The position numbers and the translations under genes were made by a program. From contig NZ_RCWH01000006.1 of assembly GCF_003668635.1 (NCBI RefSeq), positions 222,985 to 286,984 on the forward strand: a stretch of 64,000 nt of DNA, in the 5' to 3' direction. The notes under the pieces are model-generated. The model ran no database searches, had not been told where the DNA came from, and saw only the letters and a list, made by a program, of their open reading frames with translations. Shown piece after piece: positions 41,550-50,187 of the stretch (position 1 is the first letter of the stretch; every line of letters starts with the position of its first letter). The DNA is from Planomicrobium sp. Y74 (lineage in GTDB: Bacteria > Bacillota > Bacilli > Bacillales_A > Planococcaceae).

Positions 41550-42443
41550 ATGGGAAAGCTATTTTTATCCGGTGGCGGAGACAGAAAGAACACCGAAAAG
41601 TTTGATGAGGAATTCCAGCGGCAAATCGGTCAGGCAAAGCCGCTCTTATATATTCCGATTGCGATGAACGGCATGATTCCCTACGCCGATTGCCTTCAGT
41701 GGATGCGGGATGTCTTCAATCCGCTTGGCATTCACGAAATCGTCATGTGGACCGATCTTCATAAGAAATCGGTGGATGATCTGCAGCAATTCTCAGCCGT
41801 CTATATCGGCGGAGGAAATACGTTTCATTTATTGAATGAAATGCGGAGTACCGGTTTCGATAAGGTATTGGAAGAATACATAAAAGGTGACGGCGTCGTT
41901 TATGGTGGGAGCGCGGGCGCAATCATGCTGGGCTCGAATATAATGACCAGTGCGCACTTGGATGAAAATAAAGTTGGCGTACACGATTTCAGCGGGTTGG
42001 ATGTGCTCGACGGCCTGGCAGTATGGTGCCATTATGAAAATGAAAACGATGAAATGATTAGGAGTTATATCAGCGATTTTGATACGCCGCTCATCGCTTT
42101 GCCTGAAGAAAGCGGTGCGTACTTTCAGGATGGGCACATCAAAGTAACGGGCACGAAGTCTGCTTATCTGTTTATTGGAGAGGACAAAGTTGAGCTGCAG
42201 CCGGGGGCGGAATTCAACTTCAGTGGATCTGGGGAGTACGATGGCCAAGCCATATTCGGCGAAAAAAGGCCATTCAATGACGCGGTAGGGCACATGCAGA
42301 GCATCGAAGGTTACCCCGCGGCAGGAGATTACAGAAATCTGGAGACTATGCCGAAAGCGCTTCAGATTGGTGGTTATCTTTTCGTTGGGCTTATGGTAAT
42401 TTTGTTTGTTTCAATTGTTGTGGTGGGATGGGTTTTACAATAA
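41550..42443 (+). CDS. peptidase E (S51) family protein with a C-terminal membrane helix
   Basis: A 297-residue protein. The N-terminal KLFLSGGGDRKNT and the nucleophile motif YGGSAGAIMLGS (Ser121) identify the S51 dipeptidase/cyanophycinase family; YIGGGNTFHLL precedes it. The first 245 residues match a usual PepE-like length. The last 25 residues (LFVGLMVILFVSIVVVGWVL) form a membrane helix that ordinary PepE lacks, so the enzyme is probably tail-anchored facing the cytoplasm. The ATG at 41550 follows AAAGGGGTGG. A terminator follows. Confidence 0.8.
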   Translation: MGKLFLSGGGDRKNTEKFDEEFQRQIGQAKPLLYIPIAMNGMIPYADCLQWMRDVFNPLGIHEIVMWTDLHKKSVDDLQQFSAVYIGGGNTFHLLNEMRSTGFDKVLEEYIKGDGVVYGGSAGAIMLGSNIMTSAHLDENKVGVHDFSGLDVLDGLAVWCHYENENDEMIRSYISDFDTPLIALPEESGAYFQDGHIKVTGTKSAYLFIGEDKVELQPGAEFNFSGSGEYDGQAIFGEKRPFNDAVGHMQSIEGYPAAGDYRNLETMPKALQIGGYLFVGLMVILFVSIVVVGWVLQ

Positions 42444-42451
42444 TGCTGAAG

Positions 42452-42480
42452 GGACGGCGTGTTTGAGCCGTCTCTTTTTT
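42452..42480 (+). terminator. terminator of the peptidase E gene
   Basis: GGACGGC pairs with GCCGTCT-like arm around GTGTTTGA, followed by T6. Confidence 0.8.
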
Positions 42481-42540
42481 GTATGGTGATTTTATTGCTT
42501 AGATGATCAAAATGGGCGGTGGAAATTCTATGAAATAGCT

Positions 42541-42645
42541 AGTTGGGAGTAAAAGGCTGGAAGTTGGGAGTAAACCGGGAAAAGTTGGGAGTAAATTGAT
42601 AGAAGTTGGGAGTAAACGGGGTGTAGTTGGGAGTAAATATAAATC
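42541..42645. repeat. short direct-repeat array D1, exact 21-bp period, 5 units
   Basis: The core AGTTGGGAGTAAA starts at 42541, 42562, 42583, 42604 and 42625. All five 13-base cores are identical; the intervening 8 bases differ in every unit. It lies in the 497-base gap between convergent genes, which also holds array D2 and a terminator. Confidence 0.92.
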
Positions 42646-42735
42646 GCTCGAAAATGAAGCTGCAAGAGGATCGATTTCACTCGGCAGGAGGCTGATATTG
42701 GCAATAAATATCGACTCGCTAGCTGCAGATTAGCC

Positions 42736-42834
42736 AGCTGGGCGTATTTGAGTCAAAGTTGGGCGTATTTCGCATAAAGTTGAGCGTAAATCGACCGAAG
42801 TTGGGCGTATTTCATACAAAGTTGGGCATAAATC
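42736..42834. repeat. short direct-repeat array D2, exact 21-bp period, 5 units
   Basis: The core AGTTGGGCGTATTT (with variants AGCTGGGCGTATTT, AGTTGAGCGTAAA and AGTTGGGCATAAA) starts at 42736, 42757, 42778, 42799 and 42820. Clearly related to array D1 91 bases upstream and to array E at 49462. Confidence 0.92.
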
Positions 42835-42901
42835 CAAATCGACCGGAAAAAGCACCGAACCCCAATCAACCCCAACCCCCGGTCGCACAAACCAAAAAGA
42901 A

Positions 42902-42936
42902 GCGCCGCCCGGCAAACCGGACGGCGCGACCTTCCA
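42902..42936 (-). terminator. terminator of the permease-peptidase fusion gene
   Basis: On the minus strand, GCGCCGTCCGG pairs with CCGGGCGGCGC around TTTG, followed by TTCTTTTT. Confidence 0.9.
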
Positions 42937-42940
42937 TATT

Positions 42941-45900
42941 TTATTCCTTTTCAAGATCCAGCCAGCTGTCCAAAAATTCACGATTGTCTTCACCATTCTG
43001 TTCCACAAAAAACTCCGCAAACTTCGCAGTGTCCACGTAGTTGAATCGGAATTGCTTCACATATTCCGACAAAAAGCCGAAAGCCACATCCGAGCCGCCG
43101 TTCGCTTCGAAATACTCCTGCAGCAGGAGCGGCGTTTTTCCGTAAACGGTCGAATAATATTCACCTTCTTCAAATTCATCCAACGCCAGGTTGATAAAGG
43201 GAGTAGTAGCACCTGCCGTAGCCATGTTTTCCGCAAACTCGAAGGGATTCGGGTAACCTTCATCGACCATATACATGGCCGCCACCCATTCCGTTATGCT
43301 TTCATCGAGCCATGCATCGGTGTAAGGGTCATTCGCCACCAAATAATAGAACCATTGATGCGCAATTTCATGGACAAGTGTATGTTCAAAATCCTCCGGA
43401 CTGCTGTTCACTTCAATGATGTTCGGATATTCCATTCCGCCGCTGTTTGCGATGACATCAAGTTCTTCGGCAGGGTGGTCGGCAATCTTTTCTTCAAAAA
43501 ATCCAAAAGCGTCCTCTGTCACAGACATCATGTCCGCTGTAAAGTCCTGTTCACCGCTTGGAATAAAGACACGAAGCGCAGTATTGTTTACGCTTGAAGT
43601 CGCCGTGTGCCAAGATTCGGGATCCAGAAATGCAAGATAGAAATCTTTTATATTCGCACCCGTCAATGTGCCGGAAGCCATTGGTAAAACTTCTCCGTCC
43701 TGAGCAGAACTCGCTGTTAAATACTCCGCCGGCAGCTGGTAATCGATTTGATAGCTGCCGTAAGAGGTATGATAGGATTCGCCTTTAATATCAAAATCCT
43801 CGATTTTCCATCCATTCTCATAGTGGCCGAGCATCGGATACCACTGCGCCAAGTAGAAACTATCTTCAACTTGCGAAAGCCGGATGCCGTTTTCCGGAAG
43901 CTTCAAGGTATAATCGATTTTCACTTTTTTCATCCCACCCGGATCCAATTCCTGATCCAACTTCAATAGAAGGCGATTATCGTTCAGTTCAAAAGGAACC
44001 TCCTGACCATCTGCAGTGATACTCGAAATCGCCGTTTCAGCCCCGTCTTCCATAAATTCAGGTTTATTGGCATCAGTCAGGGCATTCGGGATGAAATAAA
44101 AGCCGATGTCTTTCCACGAATCCTGTGATTCATTGGTCACTTCAATCTCTGTGCTTACTTGGAAGACGTCCTGTTCATCCAATGCAAGGTCGATATTGTA
44201 GGCGGCACTGGCACCAGCTGAGTTGCCAGTGATACCTTCATCTAATCCGGGCAGAGGAATGTCCACGACCAACATTCCTGGAAGTATGGCATTTGACGCT
44301 GTAAGTACGACTTGTTCAACATCCTTCGGCAATTCATAAGTTAAGATAACGCTTGTTTTACCAGGAATGATAAATTTATATTTCCCTTTCCAAGGCCCCT
44401 TTTCTATCACTTCCATATGAATACTTGAATACTCATTCCCGGATTGGTCAACTAATATGAAACCCTGCGGTTTATAAGTAAAATGACTTTCTCCACCTTC
44501 CATCTCCAATGTTACTGGTATGGATATTAATTGATTGTTTGGATTGGAGATAGAAACCTCTGGTGGCGGTTCCACCGGCTGATCGAATGTTAACTCCAAT
44601 GTTTGTTCGAAGTTTTCATCCCCTAAATCGAAGGTGCGGTAAGCATTTTCCTTCAACTCGTCTATCACAGTTCCGCTTTCAGCAGCTTCAAGCGGAATTT
44701 CCACAACGACCGGGCTTGGGTAGAAATCACCACTCGCAACAAAGACAGCGCGGTCGAGATCTTTCGGAAGTTCATAAGTCAAAATGGCTGTCATTTTATT
44801 GGGTGAGATAAATTTATATTTGTGTCGCCAATTTTCTTTCCCCTCCGTGACTTCCATATTTACAACTGAATACTCTGTTCCATTATCGTCCATCATTTTA
44901 AAACCATGCGGCTTGTAAATAGTGGATCCAGCTTCAGTATCACTCGAACGATCGAGCGTCACAGTAAAGGAAATCAAGCGGTTTTCCTGATCTGTCACTT
45001 GAACGCTAGCTGGTGTCTCCACCAATTCCCCTAATCTGAAAGCTTCCGTATTGTTAGTCCCGTCACCCAATGTATAAGAACGATAAGCAATTTCTTGAAG
45101 TTTTGCGATTTCCCCGGTAGCGGTTCCCGCAACATCTTCCATGAGTTCGCTTTCTTCCGGCTCATCTTTTTCAGGTGTCTTAGCCAATAACTCGCCTTCG
45201 GTTCCGGTTGTCGCTGTTTCAGAAACGCTGCCGCTTGGTTCATTATTGATTTCCGGCAAGGTGAGCAGGAACAGCGAGAAGATGCCGGCGACCAAAGTCG
45301 CCCCTGCTGCGCCGAGTGCCCATTTGAATTGCTTCTCCACTTTTTTTGAATTGTGTAATGTGCCATTGATTGCCTGATACGGCAGGATGCGCGCCGCTTT
45401 TTGGGCCGGCAGCAAAGCACCGAGCACGCCGGTGACAATCGGGATTAATAACGTAAGAGACAAGAACCCGAATTCTTCTGTCGGCAGCTGGCCGTACATG
45501 GAATAGATGATGACCAGTGAAATTGCCATTCCGATGATACCTGCCAACAGGCCGGTCAGGACGCCTTCCCATAAAACGAGGAAGCGGACGCTGTTGTTCT
45601 GCCAGCCGGTCGCTTTCAGTACAGCGATCTGCGCCTGCCGTTCCGACACATTCTGCCACATGATTTCGGTCGTCGTTAATATGGCAATTAATAAAGCGAC
45701 GCCCATCGCCACATAGTGCATTGTGCCAACTTCGAGTGCGACGAATTCACCGAGCCACGTTGCATAAAGCACCCCTTTCAGGCGGAACGTCACGAATAGA
45801 AAGAAGATGAAAAGGCTGGTTGGAACAGCAATAGCGAAAACAGACAGTACACTTCGCTGCCATTGCGAGAACAGATTATTAAAACTCATGCCGATTACGG

Positions 45901-47926
45901 ATTCCGACCGCACGATTCGTTTCGCGCGGTGTGAGACTTCGCCGGAACGCATGGATTCAAATGGTTTTATTCGGCGTATCAAAGCAATTGGAATCAGAGA
46001 TCCAAGCCAGTAGATGGCAAGTCCGCTGACACCGATCAAGAAGACGCGGAATGCGGAAGTGTCGACACTGCCCGACACGAAAAACGCACCGAGAATGAAC
46101 CAGCTGATTAAGGCGACAAGGCTGCCGAGAATCGACGCTTCCAAGAACAGCAGTTTTGATAATTGGGAAGGGCGCCATCCAAGCGCCAACAGCACCGCAA
46201 ATTCCTTTTTACGGGCGAACAACATGATGATGCTGGAAGCAAATACATAAACGATGGCTACTAAAATCACGCTGGCGATGACTCCGCTCATGCCGATTTT
46301 CGCTTCTTTGAAAATGGAAATGGATGAACCGATTTTGATCCAAGGCTGTTGCACCCAGCCAATTGCCTCCTCTTCAGGGAGCCCGGACAGGTGAGTCAAG
46401 GCAAGCTGAGGAGAAGAGCCAAGCGTGATATCGGTGATTAAACCGGTTTTCTGCTCAATTTCAGCAGCAACTTTCTGCAATAAGGCTTCGCTTTCTTCAT
46501 CCATCATCTCGACGCCTTTTACATTTACACGAATAGCAGAAATCGGTGTATCGCCTAAGACCTGAGCAGCTGCTTCAAGTGTCGTCAGCACCAGCGGCGG
46601 CTTTGTCAAAAATCCGTAATCGTCATTTGTTGGCTTCATACTAGCGGGCGGGTTGATCGGATTATTTTCAGAATCCATCACCCATTGCGCTTTTGCCGGA
46701 AAATAGGTCTCCATCGGCAGTTCTGTCAGCGGATCTTTGGAAATCTGCAGCTTTTGCGGGTCGAACACGCCGACAAAATCCATCTGCAACCTTGGCCAGT
46801 TGGAACTGTCATTGCTGTATGGATTGACCTGGCGGTACATATGTTTTGTTGCCCACAGTGAATCTTCGGGGAGTTCAAATGGTTCCACTTCGTAGGTATA
46901 AGGCCAGCGCTCCGGAAAAGGGCTGGTGACAGGCGTATATTTTACGATCGAAGGCTTTGCAGCAATCCAGGCTTGATCCGGCACTGTGCGAATTCCCTCG
47001 AAATAGGGATTTAAAATCTTTTGAATCAATTTTTCGTGAACGTCCGTTGTTTGATAAGTGAATTCTTTTACCGGAGTTCCTTCAAATTCATCAAGATATT
47101 CCTCACCGCCTTTTGCCAGGATATCCTCGGCGATTGCTTGCTGGTCTGTATCGAATGCGATATCCAGCTTTTCGAAGCTGTAAGTGAGTTTGGCATCAAC
47201 GAAATCCTGATTGCTGATCAGTGCCGGAACTTTGTATTCCGTTACTTCTCCAAACACGTCGCCGGTCGGAGCGGAAACATCGCTTTCATTGAAATAACGG
47301 CTGAAATCACTGACAACAATGGCTTCATCCAAGCCGGCCATGGCAGCCTCCGCTTCCGGATCGATGCCGGCGATCATGATGGATGTTCCATAAGATAAGA
47401 TCGGAATGCCAGGTGAAATACCGTAATCGATGGCGGTCGTGCCACCCGGTTTCCAACCTCCAGCGGTAACATAGGTGGACATTTCATCCACCTGAATGCT
47501 GGCGCCAGTATTGGTTTCCTCGTGCATAATCATCCGGTAGATACCCGGTTCGGTGATATTTGGATCTTCCAGTTCTACGTAGTTGGTGTTTGAGCCGATC
47601 ATCGCAATCGGCGCAGCGATTTCCACATTCGCCATGGCTTTGATCAGTTCATATTGTTCAAGCGAAATTCCGCCCTCCAGTCCGCTTAAATAATTGGGCT
47701 CGAGGAGATTCAGCTCTTCCGTGACACTGCGGCTGCCTTCCGGACGCACAACAATATGATAAGAAGACTTCCACCTCTTTTGCAGTTCATCCACAACAGT
47801 CCCGTTATTGGCCTGCGTAATGCCGACCAAATAACTGAGCCCTGTACTCAGGATCAAAACGCCGACCAGTAAAAGAAGGAAACGCTCCTTATTGCGCCAC
47901 CAGGAATTCCAGATAAATTTAAGCAT
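42941..47926 (-). CDS. ABC transporter permease (MacB/FtsX type) fused to an M1 metallopeptidase
   Basis: A 1661-residue protein. Membrane helix about 16-35, large outer domain 36-545, FtsX-type helix block about 548-650, second block about 693-840 (IAVLKATGWQNNSVRF coupling loop, LLPAQKAARILPYQA), further helix 868-889 and acidic linker. Two tandem beta-rich repeats follow (about 943-1080 and 1089-1226), each with AYR...LGD, YKP-GF, YKFI and ILTYELPKD. The M1 domain spans about 1240-1661, with HEIAH at 1519-1523, third ligand Glu1542 and an SGGMEYPN motif. It overlaps the ATPase gene upstream by 8 bases. The peptidase would face outward. I know of related separate M1 proteins beside ABC permeases, but this fusion length is unusual. 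Confidence 0.88.
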   Translation of the reverse strand: MLKFIWNSWWRNKERFLLLLVGVLILSTGLSYLVGITQANNGTVVDELQKRWKSSYHIVVRPEGSRSVTEELNLLEPNYLSGLEGGISLEQYELIKAMANVEIAAPIAMIGSNTNYVELEDPNITEPGIYRMIMHEETNTGASIQVDEMSTYVTAGGWKPGGTTAIDYGISPGIPILSYGTSIMIAGIDPEAEAAMAGLDEAIVVSDFSRYFNESDVSAPTGDVFGEVTEYKVPALISNQDFVDAKLTYSFEKLDIAFDTDQQAIAEDILAKGGEEYLDEFEGTPVKEFTYQTTDVHEKLIQKILNPYFEGIRTVPDQAWIAAKPSIVKYTPVTSPFPERWPYTYEVEPFELPEDSLWATKHMYRQVNPYSNDSSNWPRLQMDFVGVFDPQKLQISKDPLTELPMETYFPAKAQWVMDSENNPINPPASMKPTNDDYGFLTKPPLVLTTLEAAAQVLGDTPISAIRVNVKGVEMMDEESEALLQKVAAEIEQKTGLITDITLGSSPQLALTHLSGLPEEEAIGWVQQPWIKIGSSISIFKEAKIGMSGVIASVILVAIVYVFASSIIMLFARKKEFAVLLALGWRPSQLSKLLFLEASILGSLVALISWFILGAFFVSGSVDTSAFRVFLIGVSGLAIYWLGSLIPIALIRRIKPFESMRSGEVSHRAKRIVRSESVIGMSFNNLFSQWQRSVLSVFAIAVPTSLFIFFLFVTFRLKGVLYATWLGEFVALEVGTMHYVAMGVALLIAILTTTEIMWQNVSERQAQIAVLKATGWQNNSVRFLVLWEGVLTGLLAGIIGMAISLVIIYSMYGQLPTEEFGFLSLTLLIPIVTGVLGALLPAQKAARILPYQAINGTLHNSKKVEKQFKWALGAAGATLVAGIFSLFLLTLPEINNEPSGSVSETATTGTEGELLAKTPEKDEPEESELMEDVAGTATGEIAKLQEIAYRSYTLGDGTNNTEAFRLGELVETPASVQVTDQENRLISFTVTLDRSSDTEAGSTIYKPHGFKMMDDNGTEYSVVNMEVTEGKENWRHKYKFISPNKMTAILTYELPKDLDRAVFVASGDFYPSPVVVEIPLEAAESGTVIDELKENAYRTFDLGDENFEQTLELTFDQPVEPPPEVSISNPNNQLISIPVTLEMEGGESHFTYKPQGFILVDQSGNEYSSIHMEVIEKGPWKGKYKFIIPGKTSVILTYELPKDVEQVVLTASNAILPGMLVVDIPLPGLDEGITGNSAGASAAYNIDLALDEQDVFQVSTEIEVTNESQDSWKDIGFYFIPNALTDANKPEFMEDGAETAISSITADGQEVPFELNDNRLLLKLDQELDPGGMKKVKIDYTLKLPENGIRLSQVEDSFYLAQWYPMLGHYENGWKIEDFDIKGESYHTSYGSYQIDYQLPAEYLTASSAQDGEVLPMASGTLTGANIKDFYLAFLDPESWHTATSSVNNTALRVFIPSGEQDFTADMMSVTEDAFGFFEEKIADHPAEELDVIANSGGMEYPNIIEVNSSPEDFEHTLVHEIAHQWFYYLVANDPYTDAWLDESITEWVAAMYMVDEGYPNPFEFAENMATAGATTPFINLALDEFEEGEYYSTVYGKTPLLLQEYFEANGGSDVAFGFLSEYVKQFRFNYVDTAKFAEFFVEQNGEDNREFLDSWLDLEKE

Positions 47927-48614
47927 ATTCCCTTACCTGCGTGTCCGAGACGATTTCGCCGTCACGCATTTCGATTTTGCGATTGGCCCGGTCAGCGAGT
48001 GTGGGGTCATGCGTAACGAAGAGGACGCCGCATCCTTTCTCGTTATTCAGAGTCTGCAGCAACTGAAAAATTACTTCGCCGGTCTCCGAATCGAGATTGC
48101 CGGTCGGCTCGTCCGCCAGCAGCCATTTCGGTTCATGCACAAGCGCGCGGGCGATAGCGACGCGCTGCTGTTGACCGCCGGAAAGCTGTGAAGGAAGCGA
48201 ATTCGCCTTGTCCTGCAGGCCGACCATCCTGAGCAAATCTTGTGCCCGCTGTTTCTTGTCGTAACTGACTTTACGCCCGAATAACGGCGCCATGATATTT
48301 TCTGCAGCCGTCAATGTCGGAATTAGATGAAACTGCTGAAAGATGAAGCCGATGTTTTCAAAACGGAAATCCGCCAGCTGCCGGCTGTTGAGCTTATGCA
48401 CTGCCTGCTCTTTGTGCAATAATTCTCCCGAAGTCGGCTCATCCAAAGTCCCGATAATACTGAGTAGCGTCGACTTGCCGGAACCGGACGGGCCAATAAT
48501 GGAAATAAAATCGCCTTCCTCTAACGTCACATCAATATCCTTCAGCGCATATGTCTCCACGCCGTCCCCCTGAAAAGCTTTCGTCAACTTACGGCATTCA
48601 ATTGTCTGGTTCAA
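47919..48614 (-). CDS. ABC transporter ATP-binding protein, MacB/LolD type
   Basis: A 231-residue ATPase: Walker [19 protein letters not shown]-loop [10 protein letters not shown], signature [15 protein letters not shown], Walker [17 protein letters not shown], switch FVTHDPTLA. The NLDSETG and FQ-F-L-I-P elements place it with the MacB/LolD/FtsE-type ATPases that drive FtsX-like permeases. ATG after a GGGAGGCG site. It overlaps the fused permease gene by 8 bases and should form a homodimer under it. A long inverted repeat lies just upstream. Confidence 0.92.
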   Translation of the reverse strand: MNQTIECRKLTKAFQGDGVETYALKDIDVTLEEGDFISIIGPSGSGKSTLLSIIGTLDEPTSGELLHKEQAVHKLNSRQLADFRFENIGFIFQQFHLIPTLTAAENIMAPLFGRKVSYDKKQRAQDLLRMVGLQDKANSLPSQLSGGQQQRVAIARALVHEPKWLLADEPTGNLDSETGEVIFQLLQTLNNEKGCGVLFVTHDPTLADRANRKIEMRDGEIVSDTQVREYA

Positions 48615-48633
48615 TGGAATCGCCTCCCGATGG

Positions 48634-48671
48634 AATTTGGTATTTTTTCTCTATTCCAAATATACCAAATT
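48634..48671. promoter_or_regulatory. inverted-repeat operator candidate before the ABC-M1 operon
   Basis: Perfect 10-base arms AATTTGGTAT (48634-48643) and ATACCAAATT (48662-48671) with 18 bases between. Centre about 38 bases upstream of the ATPase start. A TATATT inside it could be a -10 on the minus strand. No regulator gene is adjacent. Confidence 0.5.
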
Positions 48672-48711
48672 TTAGAAGAGTAAAGTATAATAGATTGAAC
48701 TTTCAATAAAA

Positions 48712-48741
48712 TTGATTGGTGAACAAAGCAAATGATATAAA
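48712..48741 (+). promoter_or_regulatory. promoter of the small secreted-protein gene
   Basis: TTGATT (48712-48717), 18 bases, TATAAA (48736-48741), 35 bases before the TTG start. Confidence 0.5.
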
Positions 48742-48776
48742 ATTATTTTACCCGCTGTTGAAAAGGAGAGATTCAA

Positions 48777-49121
48777 TTGAAAAAAGTAGTTTCTGCTGTA
48801 TTGATTGCCATAGTACTTTTCGCTTTCTATAACTATCAAAAACCTATGCTCAGCACGGAACAAGCAATTGTCCAGGCATACGGATATCTGAAGAATCCAC
48901 CTTCCGGAACTGGTGTCAGTGTTCAAGCGATTCAAGTCGAATTGAGTGCGATACCCACAGAAAATATTACACTGGGGTTGCGTCAGCAAGAAGGATTCCT
49001 TAATGAACTGTTTAATCAACAGCAATGGGAAGTGACGATAAGTTATGAAGATGTTATTCCCACCGTTGTAATGGATGCTGTTACTGGTGAAGTATTGGAT
49101 GTAAGGGGTCCGTTGAACTGA
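48777..49121 (+). CDS. small exported or membrane-anchored protein, PepSY-like, 114 residues
   Basis: TTG start after GGAGAGATTCAA. N-terminal hydrophobic segment (VVSAVLIAIVLFAFYNY) as signal anchor. The C-terminal WEVTISYEDVIPTVVMDAVTGEVLDVRG resembles the end of PepSY-type domains (a strand ending in D-A-x-T-G-E-V). Divergent from the ABC-M1 operon. Function unknown; PepSY domains often modulate peptidases. Confidence 0.5.
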   Translation: MKKVVSAVLIAIVLFAFYNYQKPMLSTEQAIVQAYGYLKNPPSGTGVSVQAIQVELSAIPTENITLGLRQQEGFLNELFNQQQWEVTISYEDVIPTVVMDAVTGEVLDVRGPLN

Positions 49122-49224
49122 GGAGGGGAACGATCGTCATGCTTATAGAGTCTGCATCTTATTATGCGAATCAATAGTTTAAAATTAACAAGTAGAAGAA
49201 TATCATTTGAAAGCAGGAAATGTG

Positions 49225-49398
49225 ATGGATTTTAATTGGGGCGCTCTTTTTGGAACTTTTTGTGTTGCGGTGATTTTCGTAGTGTTAAAAGGCTTTTTTG
49301 AGAACAAAGAGGGCGAGAAGATGTTTAGGCGGCATATGATTATTGAGGTAGCGGTGCTGACTGTGCTATTCCAGGTGTCGAATTGGATATTTAGCTAG
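49225..49398 (+). CDS. small membrane protein, 57 residues
   Basis: Two hydrophobic segments (LFGTFCVAVIFVVLKGFF and IIEVAVLTVLFQVSNWIF). The ATG at 49225 follows CAGGA by about 7 bases; a TTG six codons upstream has no site. No family recognised. Confidence 0.45.
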   Translation: MDFNWGALFGTFCVAVIFVVLKGFFENKEGEKMFRRHMIIEVAVLTVLFQVSNWIFS

Positions 49399-49461
49399 TT
49401 ATTGCTGAAAAGGGGATTGTCTCTTTATTGTTATATAGCAGTAAACGATGGCGGAATGGCT

Positions 49462-49518
49462 AGTTGGGAATAAAACGTTGGAAGTTGGGAATAAACGGGC
49501 CGGAGTTGGGCATAAATC
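49462..49518. repeat. short direct-repeat array E, exact 21-bp period, 3 units
   Basis: AGTTGGGAATAAA at 49462 and 49483, AGTTGGGCATAAA at 49504. The core is nearly that of arrays D1 and D2 seven kilobases away, on the other side of the ABC-M1 operon. Confidence 0.8.
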
Positions 49519-49575
49519 GAAGAGGAAGGAAATAGGACCGATCTACATGAATTCAATAAACAAAAGGAGCAAAAA

Positions 49576-50106
49576 ATGAAAATAAGAAAAGCGACTTTAG
49601 CAGATGCAAAGGGAATCGCCCGCGTACATGTGGACAGTTGGATCGCCACTTACCGAAACATTGTCCCAGATACCTATTTGGACCAATTAAGCTACGACGC
49701 ACGGGAACAATTATGGAAAGAAAATCTTAAAGCGAATAATAACTTCGTAGCAGAAAATAACGATGGCGAAATTATCGGGTTTGCGGATGGCGGCAAAGAG
49801 AGAACGGGAAAATACGCAAAATTGCAGGGCGAGCTGTATTCCATCTATGTTTTGCCGCAATATCAGGGTAAAAGGATTGGCCGGTCGCTTATGAAAAGGG
49901 TAGTCGATCATTTAAGGGGAAATGACCAGCATTCTATGCTCATCTGGGTTCTTGAAGACAATCCATCCCGCGGCTTCTATGAGAAGATGGGTGGCAAGGA
50001 AGTCGACCGCAAAACTTTAAGCATCTCAGGTAAAAAGTTAACTGAAATAGCTTACGGTTGGGAAGATATCGATCAATTAAGAAACTGCTTTGAGGTGACT
50101 TCGTGA
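49576..50106 (+). CDS. GNAT family N-acetyltransferase
   Basis: A 176-residue GNAT enzyme: MKIRKATLADAKGIARVHVD start, acetyl-CoA motif YVLPQYQGKRIGRSLMKRV, and C-terminal WVLEDNPSRGFYEKMGGKEV. ATG after AAAGGAGCAAAAA. Similar in layout to Bacillus proteins of unknown substrate. Confidence 0.85.
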   Translation: MKIRKATLADAKGIARVHVDSWIATYRNIVPDTYLDQLSYDAREQLWKENLKANNNFVAENNDGEIIGFADGGKERTGKYAKLQGELYSIYVLPQYQGKRIGRSLMKRVVDHLRGNDQHSMLIWVLEDNPSRGFYEKMGGKEVDRKTLSISGKKLTEIAYGWEDIDQLRNCFEVTS

Positions 50107-50187
50107 CTGGTGTAAGGGATGCAGCAGGTAAATAACAAGTGTTGATTAAGCAAAATGAAATCAACGCCTAAGTATAAGGGAGGGCAT

